The notes beneath the pieces were generated by a model. That model did not search any database. It saw only the letters and a program-made list of their open reading frames with translations, and was not told where the DNA came from. DNA of 64,000 bases from Paratinospora sagittata (lineage: Eukaryota > Streptophyta > Magnoliopsida > Ranunculales > Menispermaceae): NCBI GenBank assembly GCA_035771175.1, contig CM069602.1, positions 6,390,001 through 6,454,000 on the forward strand, written 5' to 3'. The translations under genes were made by a program, and so were the position numbers. Within the stretch, counting starts at the first letter, position 1, and each line of letters opens with the position of its first letter. Positions 37,066-49,300 of this stretch are shown here, piece by piece.

Positions 37066-38116
37066 ATGGCTTTCAAACATGCACTACTACTCATTTTGGC
37101 CTCTTTGCTCTTAGTCTCGACAAGGGTAACTAAGTAGCATTGCTACAACTTCACATTCTTTCCCTCTTTTGTTGACTCATTTTTTTTTACCCTGTTCTCT
37201 AACTTGTCAATATATGTCTTTGGTTGCAGGTTTCATCAGAGGATGAGAAGTTTCTAGAGGTAATTAAGCTGGGGTCTTTTTTATCCTATGTGAAAAAGTT
37301 TTACTTGAAAACTTTTCTAATGGGTTGTGATATATGGAAGTTGATTAATTTAAACGTTTTGTATGGGATTGTACTATATATCAGGGTGTCATTGCCAAAC
37401 CTCCAGTGAAGACTCCTACTTTAGTTCCAACTCCAGCACCAGTCAAGGCTCCTACTCCAGCCCCTCCAGTGAAGGCTCCCACTCCCCCAGTAAAGGCACC
37501 TACAGTACCAGCCCCTCCAGTGAAGGCTCCCACTCCTCCTGTAAAGGCCCCTAGGCCAGTTCCTCCAGTGAAATCTCCCACTCCCCCAGCAAAGGCTCCT
37601 ACACCAGCCCCTCCAGTGAAGGCTCCTACACCAGCTCCAACCCCAGTAGTGTTGCCTCCGGTGAAGATATCAGGTGCCATTCCCATTTTCTAAACATTCT
37701 ATTTTGCTTTCCAAGTTTCTTGCATTTTAATTTGGGCAATCTTTTTGGTGGATCCTTGGAGTTCGTCCTTTCCCGTACTGTCTCTTGTTTAACAACATTC
37801 ACAAGTCCATTGGGTCTGAGACACTGATCCAAGTGGCTCATGTAAAACATGATACTTAGCTAGCTAGTTCTTAGGATTTCAAGAAAAGGATGTTTTTGGA
37901 TTAACTGTATGGTGGTTTTGAGTGGCTGCAGAGTGCCCCAATTTGTGTGGAGGGAGGTGCAAGCTGCATTCGAGGATCAGGCACTGCACCAGAGTGTGCA
38001 CTACTTGCTGTGTACGCTGCAAATGCGTCCCACCCGGCACCTATGGTAACAGAGAGATGTGTGGAAAGTGCTACACTGAGATGACAACACACGGCAACAG
38101 ACCCAAGTGCCCTTGA
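37066..38116 (+). CDS. GASA14-like: GASA/snakin family protein with proline-rich arm (GASA14-like)
   Basis: Four exons: 37066-37125, 37230-37259 (a 30-bp microexon), 37385-37673, 37932-38116; together 564 bp, 187 residues, in frame. Exon 1 encodes a signal peptide (MAFKHALLLILASLLLVS). Exon 3 encodes about 95 residues of Pro-rich repeats of the PPVKAPTP type, likely hydroxyproline-glycosylated in the wall. Exon 4 encodes the 60-residue GASA domain with all 12 cysteines, from ECPNLCGGRC through CCVRCKCVPPGTYGN to the terminal KCP. GASA peptides are secreted, disulfide-rich, often gibberellin-responsive, and act in growth, redox or defence. Arabidopsis GASA14 has this same architecture. It is convergent with another GASA gene about 2.3 kb away. 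Confidence 0.95.
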
Positions 38117-40426
38117 GAAAATCTCCTCTTTTTCCATATCTCTTCAAGTTGTTTTCTCGAGTACTCTTGGTCTTACTAAGAAGACGATACTAGTTTTCTA
38201 TAAAATTAAGAAAACCCTTATTAATCTTTTGGTGTTCTCTCGTAGTACTGCCATTTTCCCACTACTAAAAGGTCCATGTATTACTATAGAGATTGTGTAA
38301 TGTAATGGGTGTCTTCCGAGAAATAAAATAAATTATTTTGAAGTTAATTAAATGTATTGAGCCCCGAACATTATGAAAAAAGTGGGTATTTCAACTTTCA
38401 TTCTGCAATGCATTGCAAAAAAATATAATTAAAAAAAAGAACTCACCCTGCAATGGACTAATTTTCTCCATTGAAGAATCGAATGATAATGGCAAGTTGA
38501 GCTATAGCACCCTTAAAAACATAATTGCAATTTATTTCAATGGAAGACTTCCTTGAATAAGGGTCTTCTTACATGGCAAAAGTAACATAATTATTATTAC
38601 TTTTACCATGTATAAGAAATTGGGAAATGGGATGATTATGTTGTTTGAAATGTGAACAATAAGATTATTTCACTTGTAAACTTAATGAAGCTTATGGATA
38701 AAATCCTTGAGGTTGCAAGCAATACTACTGTTTTCACTTGGAAGGGTAGGTCTGATGGGAGACGGTGGAATTGCAAGGAAGGACCCACGTAATAATCGAC
38801 GGTACCAGCTGTACGTAGCTTTGCCTGCTATGAGGACATCATGAGCATGATTAAAGTCCACCGAAGGATTATAAATTTGCAATGCGAATAACAGAGGAGA
38901 ATCATAGAGGGGCAGGTGGCGTCCATTCACGTGGGTTGTGCGTGCCAAGACCTAACCCCATTAAATGCTAGGGCTTCTCCTTACTTTATTGCATTACAGT
39001 GGTTAATTTTGATAGTGAATCTAAGGATATTTTTATCTTTTTAAGGAAAGAAGAGGGTTCTTCAGAAATATACTTCAATGTTTTTATGAGCCTTGTAGGT
39101 GCCAAAATCTGTAGGATCACTTAATTTTATTCGGTTCATAACGAACAGAAGATGTGTTAGGTCTCTTAATGGGTCGATGGAATAAAAGGGGCAATAATGA
39201 ATTTATTTGTAATGAAGTGTAAGGTTTGATAGCATTTCTCAATGAACAGATATTCAGTTAATCAACTTTGGCCCTGCTTGGTATAGTTAGCTTTTGTTTT
39301 TCAAATGTTCTAAACACAAACTGATAAGGATATCCACATAGAAAATTACATTTTGAAAAGATTAAAAATAATACACAAATTGTTATAAATTATTAGTCAA
39401 TAGCTGCATCAAGTTTAAGATATATTTACATTTCTATAATAATACAAAAAAAAGAATAAAAAAATTTTGGTACATCAGCATGGGTGTAAATATAATTTGT
39501 AAGTCATAAAAGCAATCCTAATACAAAATAACTCGTTAATGCAAAGGTACTGATCCACATTTACAACACAATAAATTCTGACAATCAAACATTCAACGAT
39601 TGTCTTAATCCACACATGCCCAAACTTAGATGGAATGGAAAGAATAAATTTTGCATAGAAGTCAAAAGTAACTTTCGTGTCCAATCACAATATAGAAAAC
39701 ATTAATATGTTCATTAATTCATTTCAGTAAAGCTTTGAATGGCGTTTGTCTGTATATTTGAGACTTGTTATTAATCTATCAGTACATGGATGCGCAATAT
39801 TTAACTAAAGTTGGATACAAGTTACATACTTAATTAATATAAGAGTCTAACAAATACATGAAAACTGATCCCAGATATAGCCGTTTTCTTAGATGTCTAC
39901 TTAGTTGCTACAAGCCCATTGCTTTTGCATTGGTTCCATGTTTTTTTTTTTTTCTCCCTTGTGTCAATTTTCTTGCCCTTTCTTTAGGTATATAGAGAAC
40001 ATTCGTAATTAAATATTATTAATATTTATGAAATATTAGTGTTTGATGTTGAATTGACATAGTGAGATGTCTACTTATCAAGTATGTCCTTTTTTATCCA
40101 TAAGGTCAACGGTATTGTGTATTCTATAGATATAGACTTTCAATGTCAAAGTAGTACTACTGTATTCAAACTTCGTTACAAATATTTACTTGTTTTTTAC
40201 ATTCCTTCGTTAAAGCGAATGCAATTTTAACTTACTTTACGCTCTTTCATATAGTATTGACATCTAAAGGTAACTCCAGGACGACACATATACACCATCA
40301 CGATCACCAACACCAAAATCTTAGTGGGTTCAACAACATCATCTCTACTCCTGAAACGCTTGCTAGCTGAACGCTTCACGAGGGTTTCGTGCCATAACAT
40401 CTGGTGTGGAAAGCTTAAGTACGTAA
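38117..40426. other. Intergenic between convergent GASA genes
   Basis: It holds the 3' untranslated parts of both GASA genes. CATGGCAAAAGTAA (38572-38585) and TTACTTTTACCATG (38597-38610) form a 14-bp inverted repeat with one mismatch, perhaps a MITE relic. No other gene is supported. Confidence 0.55.
38319..38335 (+). terminator. Polyadenylation signal region of the proline-rich GASA gene
   Basis: Overlapping AATAAAATAAAT about 205 bp after the stop codon matches the plant near-upstream element. The cleavage site is not visible. Confidence 0.45.
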
Positions 40427-40868
40427 TTAAGGGCACTTGGTCCTGTTCCCGTGAGTGGTCATGTCGGTGTAACATCTCCCACACATCTCTCTGTTTCCGT
40501 AAGTCCCCGGTGGAACACATCCGCACCGAACGCAACAAGTCCCACACGCCCTCAAACACACGTTCGGCCTCGAATGGACGCTGCAACGCACTCCGCATAG
40601 TCCACCGCAATCTGAAACCAAAACCACCCATTCACACTGCTTATACATGTATTATATATATCTTGTCATGCACATATATTAATTACCTATTCCTTTTCTT
40701 GGCATAGTTGACCCGCCGTTCACATAGTAGACCTGTGTACACATGATTACTTAATATTAACCATTTGATTAAGTAAAGGAGGAAAAAAAAACTTCAGAAT
40801 TTGTATTTAATTACCTGAGAGAAGGAGAAAAGCAGCATAGCTAGCAGAAGAAACACCCGTAACCCCAT
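40427..40868 (-). CDS. GASA/snakin family cysteine-rich peptide
   Basis: Three exons: 40868-40815, 40732-40687, 40611-40427; 285 bp, 94 residues, all introns GT-AG. A signal peptide (MGLRVFLLLAMLLFSFSQ) is followed by a short 16-residue linker and the 60-residue GASA domain with 12 cysteines, from DCGGLCGVRC through CCVRCGCVPPGTYGN to the terminal KCP. The last exon is 185 bp with the same phase as the last exon of the GASA gene at 37066-38116, and the two domains share GTYGNREMCG and MTTHGNR. It is therefore probably an inverted duplicate in which the proline-rich exon is absent or replaced. Which Arabidopsis GASA it matches best is not decided here. Confidence 0.95.
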
Positions 40869-40917
40869 GGGAACAAGCAGGGTTTAAAGGTTGAGAGAGG
40901 TGAAAGCAGATTAGTCC

Positions 40918-40926
40918 CCCTTTATA
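40918..40926 (-). promoter_or_regulatory. TATA box of the short GASA gene
   Basis: On the minus strand it reads CTATAAAGG, 50 bp upstream of the ATG at 40868. Confidence 0.6.
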
Positions 40927-41570
40927 GAATTGATTTGCAATTTGAGATGGAGAATACCCACGAGCTTGCTTAGTATTTACAACGACCCAGTTCGATTTTC
41001 ATGTAGTACGTGTTTATATGTAGTGTAGTGGGCAATCCATAAGGCGACAACTACGAATCAAACAAAGCAGTCAAAGGGTGGAGCAATAGAAAATCTCGAC
41101 ACTTGGCAAAAAACAGGGCAGATGTACGAGGAGCTCATTGCAACTAGTTGACTAAAAACTCAAGTTGGATGAAGGTGTAAAAATAATGGGATAAGAAGGA
41201 ATTTTATTGAACTGTGGGTACTTGGTGAGTCGGGTCAGGATGAGAAGCCGCCATGTTTACTGTCTTAAAAATGCCACCTATACATATCACCCTTTAAGTT
41301 CCAGGGCCCCCACAAAGACGGTGGAAATGATTTGAGTGAGCTTTGTCCTTGTGTTTTCATTTGAAGGTGCTTCTTAAAAGGGTGATTACAAGAGAATCAA
41401 GAGGTCGAAGGATCAATAATTGAAATCCCAAATCCCGTTTCTAAGTGATAAATAAGCAGGTTTCTGGGGGTCTTTGATTCTGACCAGCAAAGTCCGTATT
41501 GGAAGCACCAAGAGAAAGCGACAGAAGACAGCTAAGATGGGGGTTTTGGATCGAGACATGATGTGGACAG

Positions 41571-41744
41571 CTAAGATGGGGCTATGAAGGACCACCAAAA
41601 ACTAAGTATACTTGTCCACTTCCAACTATACAGTGTAATTCGGCGCCCAATTTGCAATTTTCCTTGAATCAGCTTCACAACCCGACAAATATCGGTACCC
41701 GTTGAACGTAACTTGTCTGTCGAAGCTGCTGCTGCTGCCGCCAT
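41571..41744 (-). CDS. Possible small protein or first-exon relic (57 aa)
   Basis: The frame starts ATGGCGGCAGCAGC, a strong plant start context with an alanine run, continues STDKLRSTGTDICRVVKLIQ and ends at a TAG. No family is recognised. It may be a remnant first exon of a gene or a chance frame. Support rests only on the start context and a local rise in GC in an otherwise AT-rich gap. Confidence 0.2.
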   Translation of the reverse strand: MAAAAAASTDKLRSTGTDICRVVKLIQGKLQIGRRITLYSWKWTSILSFWWSFIAPS

Positions 41745-43352
41745 CTCCAATACTAGTGATTTGAGCGTATCAACCTCCTTTCTTCTATGCCCAAGTCAAA
41801 GCATGGCCAAACCGGCAAATGAAGATGGGCTTTGAAAATTCGGGTCAGTGGGATGACGCAAGAAATGCAAACTTGAGATCACCACTTCATATAACGATAA
41901 GATAACGTTTAGCGTACAACTTTGAAACAAGTTAAAAAATTGAGAGAAACATGGTTGGAAAAGATAAAGAATCACCGAGAGATGTTAGATATTTATTTTT
42001 AAACGAGGACTAGGTTTATGCACAAGTATACATGGGAAGGGAGCCCAAAAGATGATAATCGATGGATTATGAAATGACAGCCAGTTTGAGGGGGTTTCGT
42101 TCCGAGCGAAAATAATGGGCACCAGCTCATGAGTTGTACCGACCCGGATTCACTGGATCCAGTTCATTGCCAGCAGCTGTCTGTCATTCCCTTATTACCC
42201 ATCCTCTTTATGTGAAGTTACTCTCTCTGTGTCCTGTCTTCTTCCGAGAAAGAGCTTAAAAGAAATGGTAAGAATTATGGATAAGACGTCACAGGTCACG
42301 CCAGACCCATTTCTGCTTTGAGCCCTCGCTTTTTCATTTTGCATCATGCAATGTTACATGATGTTCGTGCAATTATGGGACTTTTTCTTTAGCACGGATG
42401 AGCAGGTAAAATTTCTGATCATTTTCTCTCGTTGGTCCCAGATAATTTAATCAGTCGACAACCTTGTCTACTAGATCTTAAAACATGAGATAATAGAAAA
42501 AGAAAGAATGGATAAGAATTTCTCGTCACAAATCAATCGGACCAAATGGATTAAATAAAGGTAATGTTGTAGAACTGCGGGTTTCATTGCTCTAGCGTCC
42601 ACATTAAACATTTCTCCTCAAAAAGTATTCTTCTTTATCTTTTTAAATGGTTTTCTTTTCTTCTTTTTTTTTAACTTTTCATCTGCTTAATGCTCCCTTA
42701 TATCAGTACAGTAAAATTATCATTTTAAATGAAAAAAGTTAGATTCTACCAAACATTCCCATAATCACTTTTCATACTAAAAGAACTTCACAGCTAAAGA
42801 AGCTTTACAATAGTTTCTACATAAGTTATGAAGCATAAAGAAAAGCTATTCCAAATGTGGTAAGAATTTTGAGCTTTGTATGATGGTTTCTTGTTAAGGC
42901 ATCCGAAGACAATCTTATTCTTATCTTTCCCATTGAAGTTTAGGCTTAACTAAAACAATACAAGATGATGTATATGGCGCGGGTATTAAAATCACAGGCC
43001 TGAAGGTAGAATGGGCAAGCTTTATTCTTAAAGCATCACCAATGTTCAGTCATCTCCATATGAATTGTATTACTTATCTTGTGCATAAAATATCCCAAAT
43101 GCAGTGCCATAATTACTCCAAACAAATAATTATCTATCAAGAATGGACTTTTTGCTATTATTCACTGTCAAAATTTCAACTTTTCCTCTAGTAATTCTAA
43201 GTTTTACAGAGGAAAACTTGTGGAGCTGAAACCAATAGAACAGGAAACTTACTGCTTTCGCCCGCAAGAAAAATCATCAGAACTAATGCCGTTGACATGC
43301 TTGACATAATATACAGAATAAATAAGAAAACATCTTTCTTCAGGGAAGACAT

Positions 43353-46300
43353 CTAGAAAAAGATATTAACCTCCTTTTCATTCATCTCATACGCAAGGTC
43401 TCTGGCATCCGTTAGAGCAACCTGTGTGGTTCGCAGATTTGAAACATCAAACCCTTGTTCAGGAAATTGAATCGAGTATAAAGAAAGATCCAAAGAAACA
43501 GTAGCGACATTACCTGCCCATATTTTGTAAGGAAGTTGCTAGCAAGGTTAAGGGAGGTAATTGTCAAATTTTCATTAGCTTTGAGTGCTTGAGCAATAGC
43601 AAATGCCCCTTTATCCTATTCAAAAAGTACAATTAAACATTATATTTCGCAAAACGCTAAATTTGGTTGATGAAATTAGCTAGCTAACAATGGGCTTTCC
43701 ATACCCTTATTTCATTAAACCCCAAATCAAGTGAAGCTAGAGCTTCATTAACGATTTTCAAGCTGTGGGCCAAATGGGCGGCACCCTGCAAACCAAACCA
43801 AAGACAAGGAATCATGAGAAAAGCAAACTAGACAAGAACATGTGCTAGTACATTATAACATTTAGCTCCAAGAACTAACATCATCTCCAAGTCCATTTGC
43901 CCGCAAATCCAGAGTTGTTATGGTAGTATTATACTTTAACATATCTGCTACACATTCTGCACCTTTTGGTCCAATCTGCAGCATTCCACATTTCCGTGTC
44001 AGCCACTATTTGTAAGAAAAGTTCACATATAAACTTGTTAAATAAATTACCTGACACCAACCAAGCTTCAGCATTTCTATCTTTCCATGAAACTTAAGAA
44101 CATTAGCCAAAGCCTTTACTCCATCTGGTCCAATGGGGTTGTACCCAAGTTCCAACTGTAACATAGAACCCATACTATGAGGTGACACCTGTTGACACTA
44201 AAGGTTTCCTTCAAGGAAAACAATTGAGGAAGTTAAAAGACTCACAGATGTAATGAGATGATTATCTTTCAAAACTTGGGCTATGGCAGTGACTCCCTTG
44301 GCATGAATATTATTGCCCCCCTGTTAGACAAAACAATCTGGATATCTCAATAGATGACTGACTCGAGAATTTCCCAAACCAAAGAGAGAGAGGAAGAGAA
44401 GAAGAAGAAGACAACAATGATTGAAAAGACCAACGGCTGCAAAATAAATTTATATGTACCAAATCTAGGGAGGTTATTGAGCTGTTCTGCTTCAAAGCCT
44501 CTGCAATATTCTCAGCTCCCTGACACATTTGTCGTCGTTACATATCACAAAGTGAACAATCAAATATGCAGCATAATGTAAAAATGGATCTTGAATGGGA
44601 AATGATACATTTTATGGTTCTCAATTTCATCTCATCGATATTCTAACATATTCATAAAACTCAGCAGAAGTACAGCTTTTTCTACTTGTATGATATTGGG
44701 TCTTCTAGGAAAACTTTAAAACAAACGAAAATATGAAAAGTTGATAGTTATAAATATTTGATTGGATGCTTTATAGATATTCAATTATATATAACCACCA
44801 AGGCTCACGAAAAATGATAAACATTAGCATTTATATTGCTCTTATCTTTATTGATTCCACAAAAAAAAAAAAAAAGAGATCCTTTAGAATGAGAGTAATT
44901 ACACCTAGTTGGGATAGGAGTCTACTTCCCATTTGAATGAGGTCAAATATGTGGGATGGATCATTGTAATTTGGAAGCTTGGAGGAAAGACATCCTCGCA
45001 GAAAACCATATATTGGCTCTTTGCCCTGTTGGTCTAGTGTTCAGAATTTTTTGCAAGTAAAAACATAATTTCTAAACAAAATATAAACTTAATTATCAGC
45101 TTCCCTTACATTTGAACATAAAGCTTGATGATGATGATTATAGTAGTAACAAGTTCTTGCACTACCATTTCTAAGATTTTCCCAGGGGTAACACTTGACC
45201 CAAAAACAAAAATCTACTCAAAAGGCCAGCTCAACTACCCTAATGGATATCCTTACTCTACTTTCAAAGAGATGTCAAAATCTAGATCCTAGTTCAACAA
45301 GGAAGGAATCTTTGGGTCTAGAAAAATGCTTCTGCGCCTTAGGGAGAGATGTACACAATCTTACCCCTGCACTGCAGGAAGACTATTTTCCAATTCGAAC
45401 CTATGACCATGGGTCACAATAGACTCAAAAACTTCTGAATTATAAAAAAACAAATCTCAACAATGCTCCTTTACGGCACTGATACCAAATAGATGAGTTT
45501 GGATGAGCTTCTAGTAAAAAATAAATACTTGTTCTTGGTATAATCATTAGCTATGTTTCACGATTCATAAGACCAATACAACATGATTAGAAAGTGAATC
45601 CCTTGAAAATAGTAAAAAGTATAATTAAGTCCACACATACCACAAAAATGAGGTATTTGATAATACTGCACAGTCTGCACTCACTCCCATGTATTAGAAA
45701 GTATTATAATATTATCAAATGCATTTAGATACCACTCTAGTTTGAGCAGAACTAATTGCTCAAAACCCAAACCTCTACAGAAATGGGTAGGAGATGATGA
45801 CACACGCAGAGACCATTTTCAAGAATTACTTGATCTCTCCTCTTAACTTCCCTGTTCCTATTCACATCCTGTAATCCCACGTTCCCTTCCCCATCAGCAT
45901 GACGATGGCTAACAGCCATTTGATTTAAGTTACTGGTCCATCTATTTTTCTCCCAGATTATATTCTCTTAAATTGTGACTGTTCATCTATCTACTTAATT
46001 TTTGGCTTATCAATGTTTAAAATCTTAAATATTTTTTAATGAATCTCATCCCACCAGAAAACCATGATTTTGATTTTCAGGTCTATAACATGATTTTCTT
46101 CACCTTTTGTTAAGCACTTCAATTTCTAAATTTCTAACCAATTGCATTCGGCATTTCTTTAGCCAGACCCCCCATAGCTACAACTTATCTAGGGTGGGGT
46201 TTTGGCAATGGGGCAGGAAGGGCCTTTTGCTTAGAACGCACAAACCCAGTCAACATCCTTAGAGAATATCCTCAAAAAAGAAATAGGAAGAAAGTTTTAA

Positions 46301-49300
46301 GGTTTCAGACCAGGTTGGTTTTTTTTTTTTTTTCTTTTCATAATGTGGATTAAAGGGGGCAACTTCGCTTTTCACCCTTTTATTTAGATAATTTAACAAC
46401 CACCCATTAGAGGAATCAGTGGAACCTGTGGTAGGACAGGTGTAGAATGAACTTTGAATCTGTACATGGCAATGCCACACATAGTTTTACAAGGAAAGGA
46501 ATCTGGATTGAACAGGCCAAGGTGCCTCCATTGTAAGGCCACAAAATCTTCGCTATTAGAGCAAGAAGTAACATGTACACTTCAAGAAAACTAAAAGCAC
46601 GACAACATAGTTGCAAGGTTTAGACGCCAAGAAAAAGATCAATACCTCATCACCAATGTCATTCATGTAAAGGTTCAACCATAGTAAACTCTTGCTTTTC
46701 TTGATAAACTCCGCGACATGAAAAGAACCTTTTGGGCCAATTTCATTGTTGCTAATGTCTAGAAGAGTGACTTTACCTATGAAGCAACAATTCACGCTAA
46801 GACCACCTCAACATACAGAAGCAGAGAACAAGGGAGCATGTTTAAAGCAACCCCAAATGGACAATTGGTAGTAGCAAAGTAACTTGTAGCCCATGCAGCA
46901 AACAAAAAATTAGAATGATTAAAGAAGCAAAGGGAAAACCTTTATGAGCAGATAAACCTGACATCAGAGCTCGGACCCCTTCATTACCAATAGAATTTCC
47001 ATGTAGATGAAGCTCCTGGAACCATATTTCAATTGTACCTTGTGAGTTCCAAACCATTAAATGTTTAAGTTCAGTTTAGTTTAAGTATACACATGATTGA
47101 GCAATTCCGAACTGTTGTACAACAGAAGAATTGGGGAACACACATCCATGCTATTCTTAAAAATAAAAATTTTAAAAAAAATCCAGTCAAACCTATAAAT
47201 TTCAAATGCTGCAAAAAACTTAAGACATTTAGGATTGGAACAGGCATAAGGACATCCAACAAGCATATATGATCTCAAAAATATATATGCTTATCTCATG
47301 TAGGGAAATTAAAAATAAAACAATCAACTTTTCTATTGCCATTGCCTTGTTTTTATTTTTTCCAAATCCCATGTCCATAGCTTCAATTCGTTTCAACGGA
47401 ACCATATTCACAACTTCATTGTAATCCTTCTCTTGCTAACATGGTTGTAAGAATCTGGTTGAATATATGAATCTTATGATTAAGAATTAGATTTAGAGAA
47501 AAAGACTTAAATCATTAATTTGGATCACTCAAATAGTTAAGAAGTGAATCATGACCATAGGATTTACTATAGAATTTAACAGTTGTGAGACTTTGGCATT
47601 TTCGTACCCTCAAAGACTTGTTCCCCTCAATCCCTTTAGCGAGTGCAGCAACCCCGAGAGCACCACCATAGTTGCCACTGTCAAAAAAAATGAAATTCAC
47701 ATTAAATTTGCCAAATAAGCAGAACCAGGAAGACTATAGGAATAAAATAATAGAAATCTCAAGTAAATATTTTCAAGATATGGTTCTAGCTATAAAGTTA
47801 CATGTGCCATCCTAAATAATAGACAGAATCATCACTCACTTGAGATGTATTGACTGAATTGTATTATTTTCAAGAAGTACTCCAGCAAGACTTGTAAAGC
47901 CCTACAGCTCAAATGAAGAAATCAAAACATAAGCATAGTTAGGCCTACTTTTCCCATCTTAAAGACTCGGACTAAATTAAAACAATAAAAGACAAATGGG
48001 AAGAAGACAAGAATAGACATACAGAATAATCAATCATATTGTTGTTCAGTTCAATAACTCGTAAGCTTGAATTCTTTTTCAGCATCTCTGCAATGGCCTT
48101 CGCTCCCTAGGAAAAATGCGAGTGAATTGAACAGCCACACCTGGGAAATTAGTCAATTTCTGCCCACAGTAAACAAAATTCAATTTCTTAAGAAAGTAAG
48201 CGAACCTCATCTCCAACATTAGTACTGTTCAATTGGAGCTTTTGAATACTTCCATTCTCCACCAAGATGTCACACAGACACTGCCAACAGGTAAGAACAT
48301 CTAATTACATGCAAGAGATTAGATTCAGATGTTAAGATTATTTCACAGGAATCAATAGATCTAGCATGGTTATTAAAACAAAACAAATTATAAAGGAACC
48401 AAGGAAAAATGATGCGGGGACACATGACACATGTGCATAACATGTTTTTTTTATGCCTTTTATTTTTATTTTGTGCATTTGTTAGTGTGCCATTGTTAAG
48501 TGGTTTAAACCCACGTAGCCTATTTAGAAATTGTGTCAGTTTAAGAATCTTATTTGGTAGTTTATTATGAATAGGGCTTTTGAAGTATTCTATTCAATAG
48601 ATTTTATTTTGGTTATTTTTTTGAATATCTTCGTTCTTGCTTCTGTGATGAATGTACATCACAAAAGTAATGCCATAGTCTTTGATTGAGAAAGAAACTT
48701 TAATAACAGCTTCAGACTAGCACTCAATCTATGAAGGCCATAATGGTAAATGGTGTTGCCTCGGCACTTTATCCATGACCACTTAAATAGGCCATGGACG
48801 AAAAACCTGGTGACACCCAGAGTGTTGCTTCAAGGCCCTCGACTCGAGGTTATTTTTTAAGCTGGTTATATGGTGTAATGATTTTGAAGCAGAGTAGTGA
48901 CTTATTTCTTATTTTCTAAAATTCTTATCTTTTCATTTCATTTTGTTCCTAATAACAGCCAAGGAAATCCTGAACTGCATACATATTTGGCAACATCTTT
49001 CCACAGCAATCCATTGATCGAAAAACATTGGCTTTAATGCTTTGGATGGAGCCCAAGATCCTTTAGATAACCTATATATATGTATGTATGTACATACGTA
49101 CGTATGTATGTAGTGTGGTGCAAGTCCTGTCAATAACAACCTTTTTTCATCTTTTAAATTGGAATAGATCAAGAGAGTACGTTCTGCACCTAGAATACGA
49201 TTCATCATTATTAGGTTATATAGCAAACATAATCAGAATTGCATTATGCAACAATCTACTGAAGAGGAGGAATAGCTTTTGGTCCTACGATTTAGATGAA

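Larger units (their letters stand above)
40869..43352. other. Intergenic between short GASA and LRR gene
   Basis: Contains the GASA promoter, one doubtful small reading frame on the minus strand (41571-41744), and the 3' untranslated region of the LRR gene near 43.35 kb. The phrase GACAGCTAAGATGGG occurs twice (near 41529 and 41566). No other feature is supported. Confidence 0.5.

Noticed and set aside
37381..37686. Gly/Ala/Val-rich open frame on the minus strand
   Set aside because: It is the antisense of the proline-rich GASA exon, which has a signal peptide, splice sites and a GASA domain on the plus strand.
48420..48660. Possible copia LTR fragment in the LRR-gene intron
   Set aside because: The T-rich style resembles LTR ends, but no primer site, polypurine tract or second copy was found.
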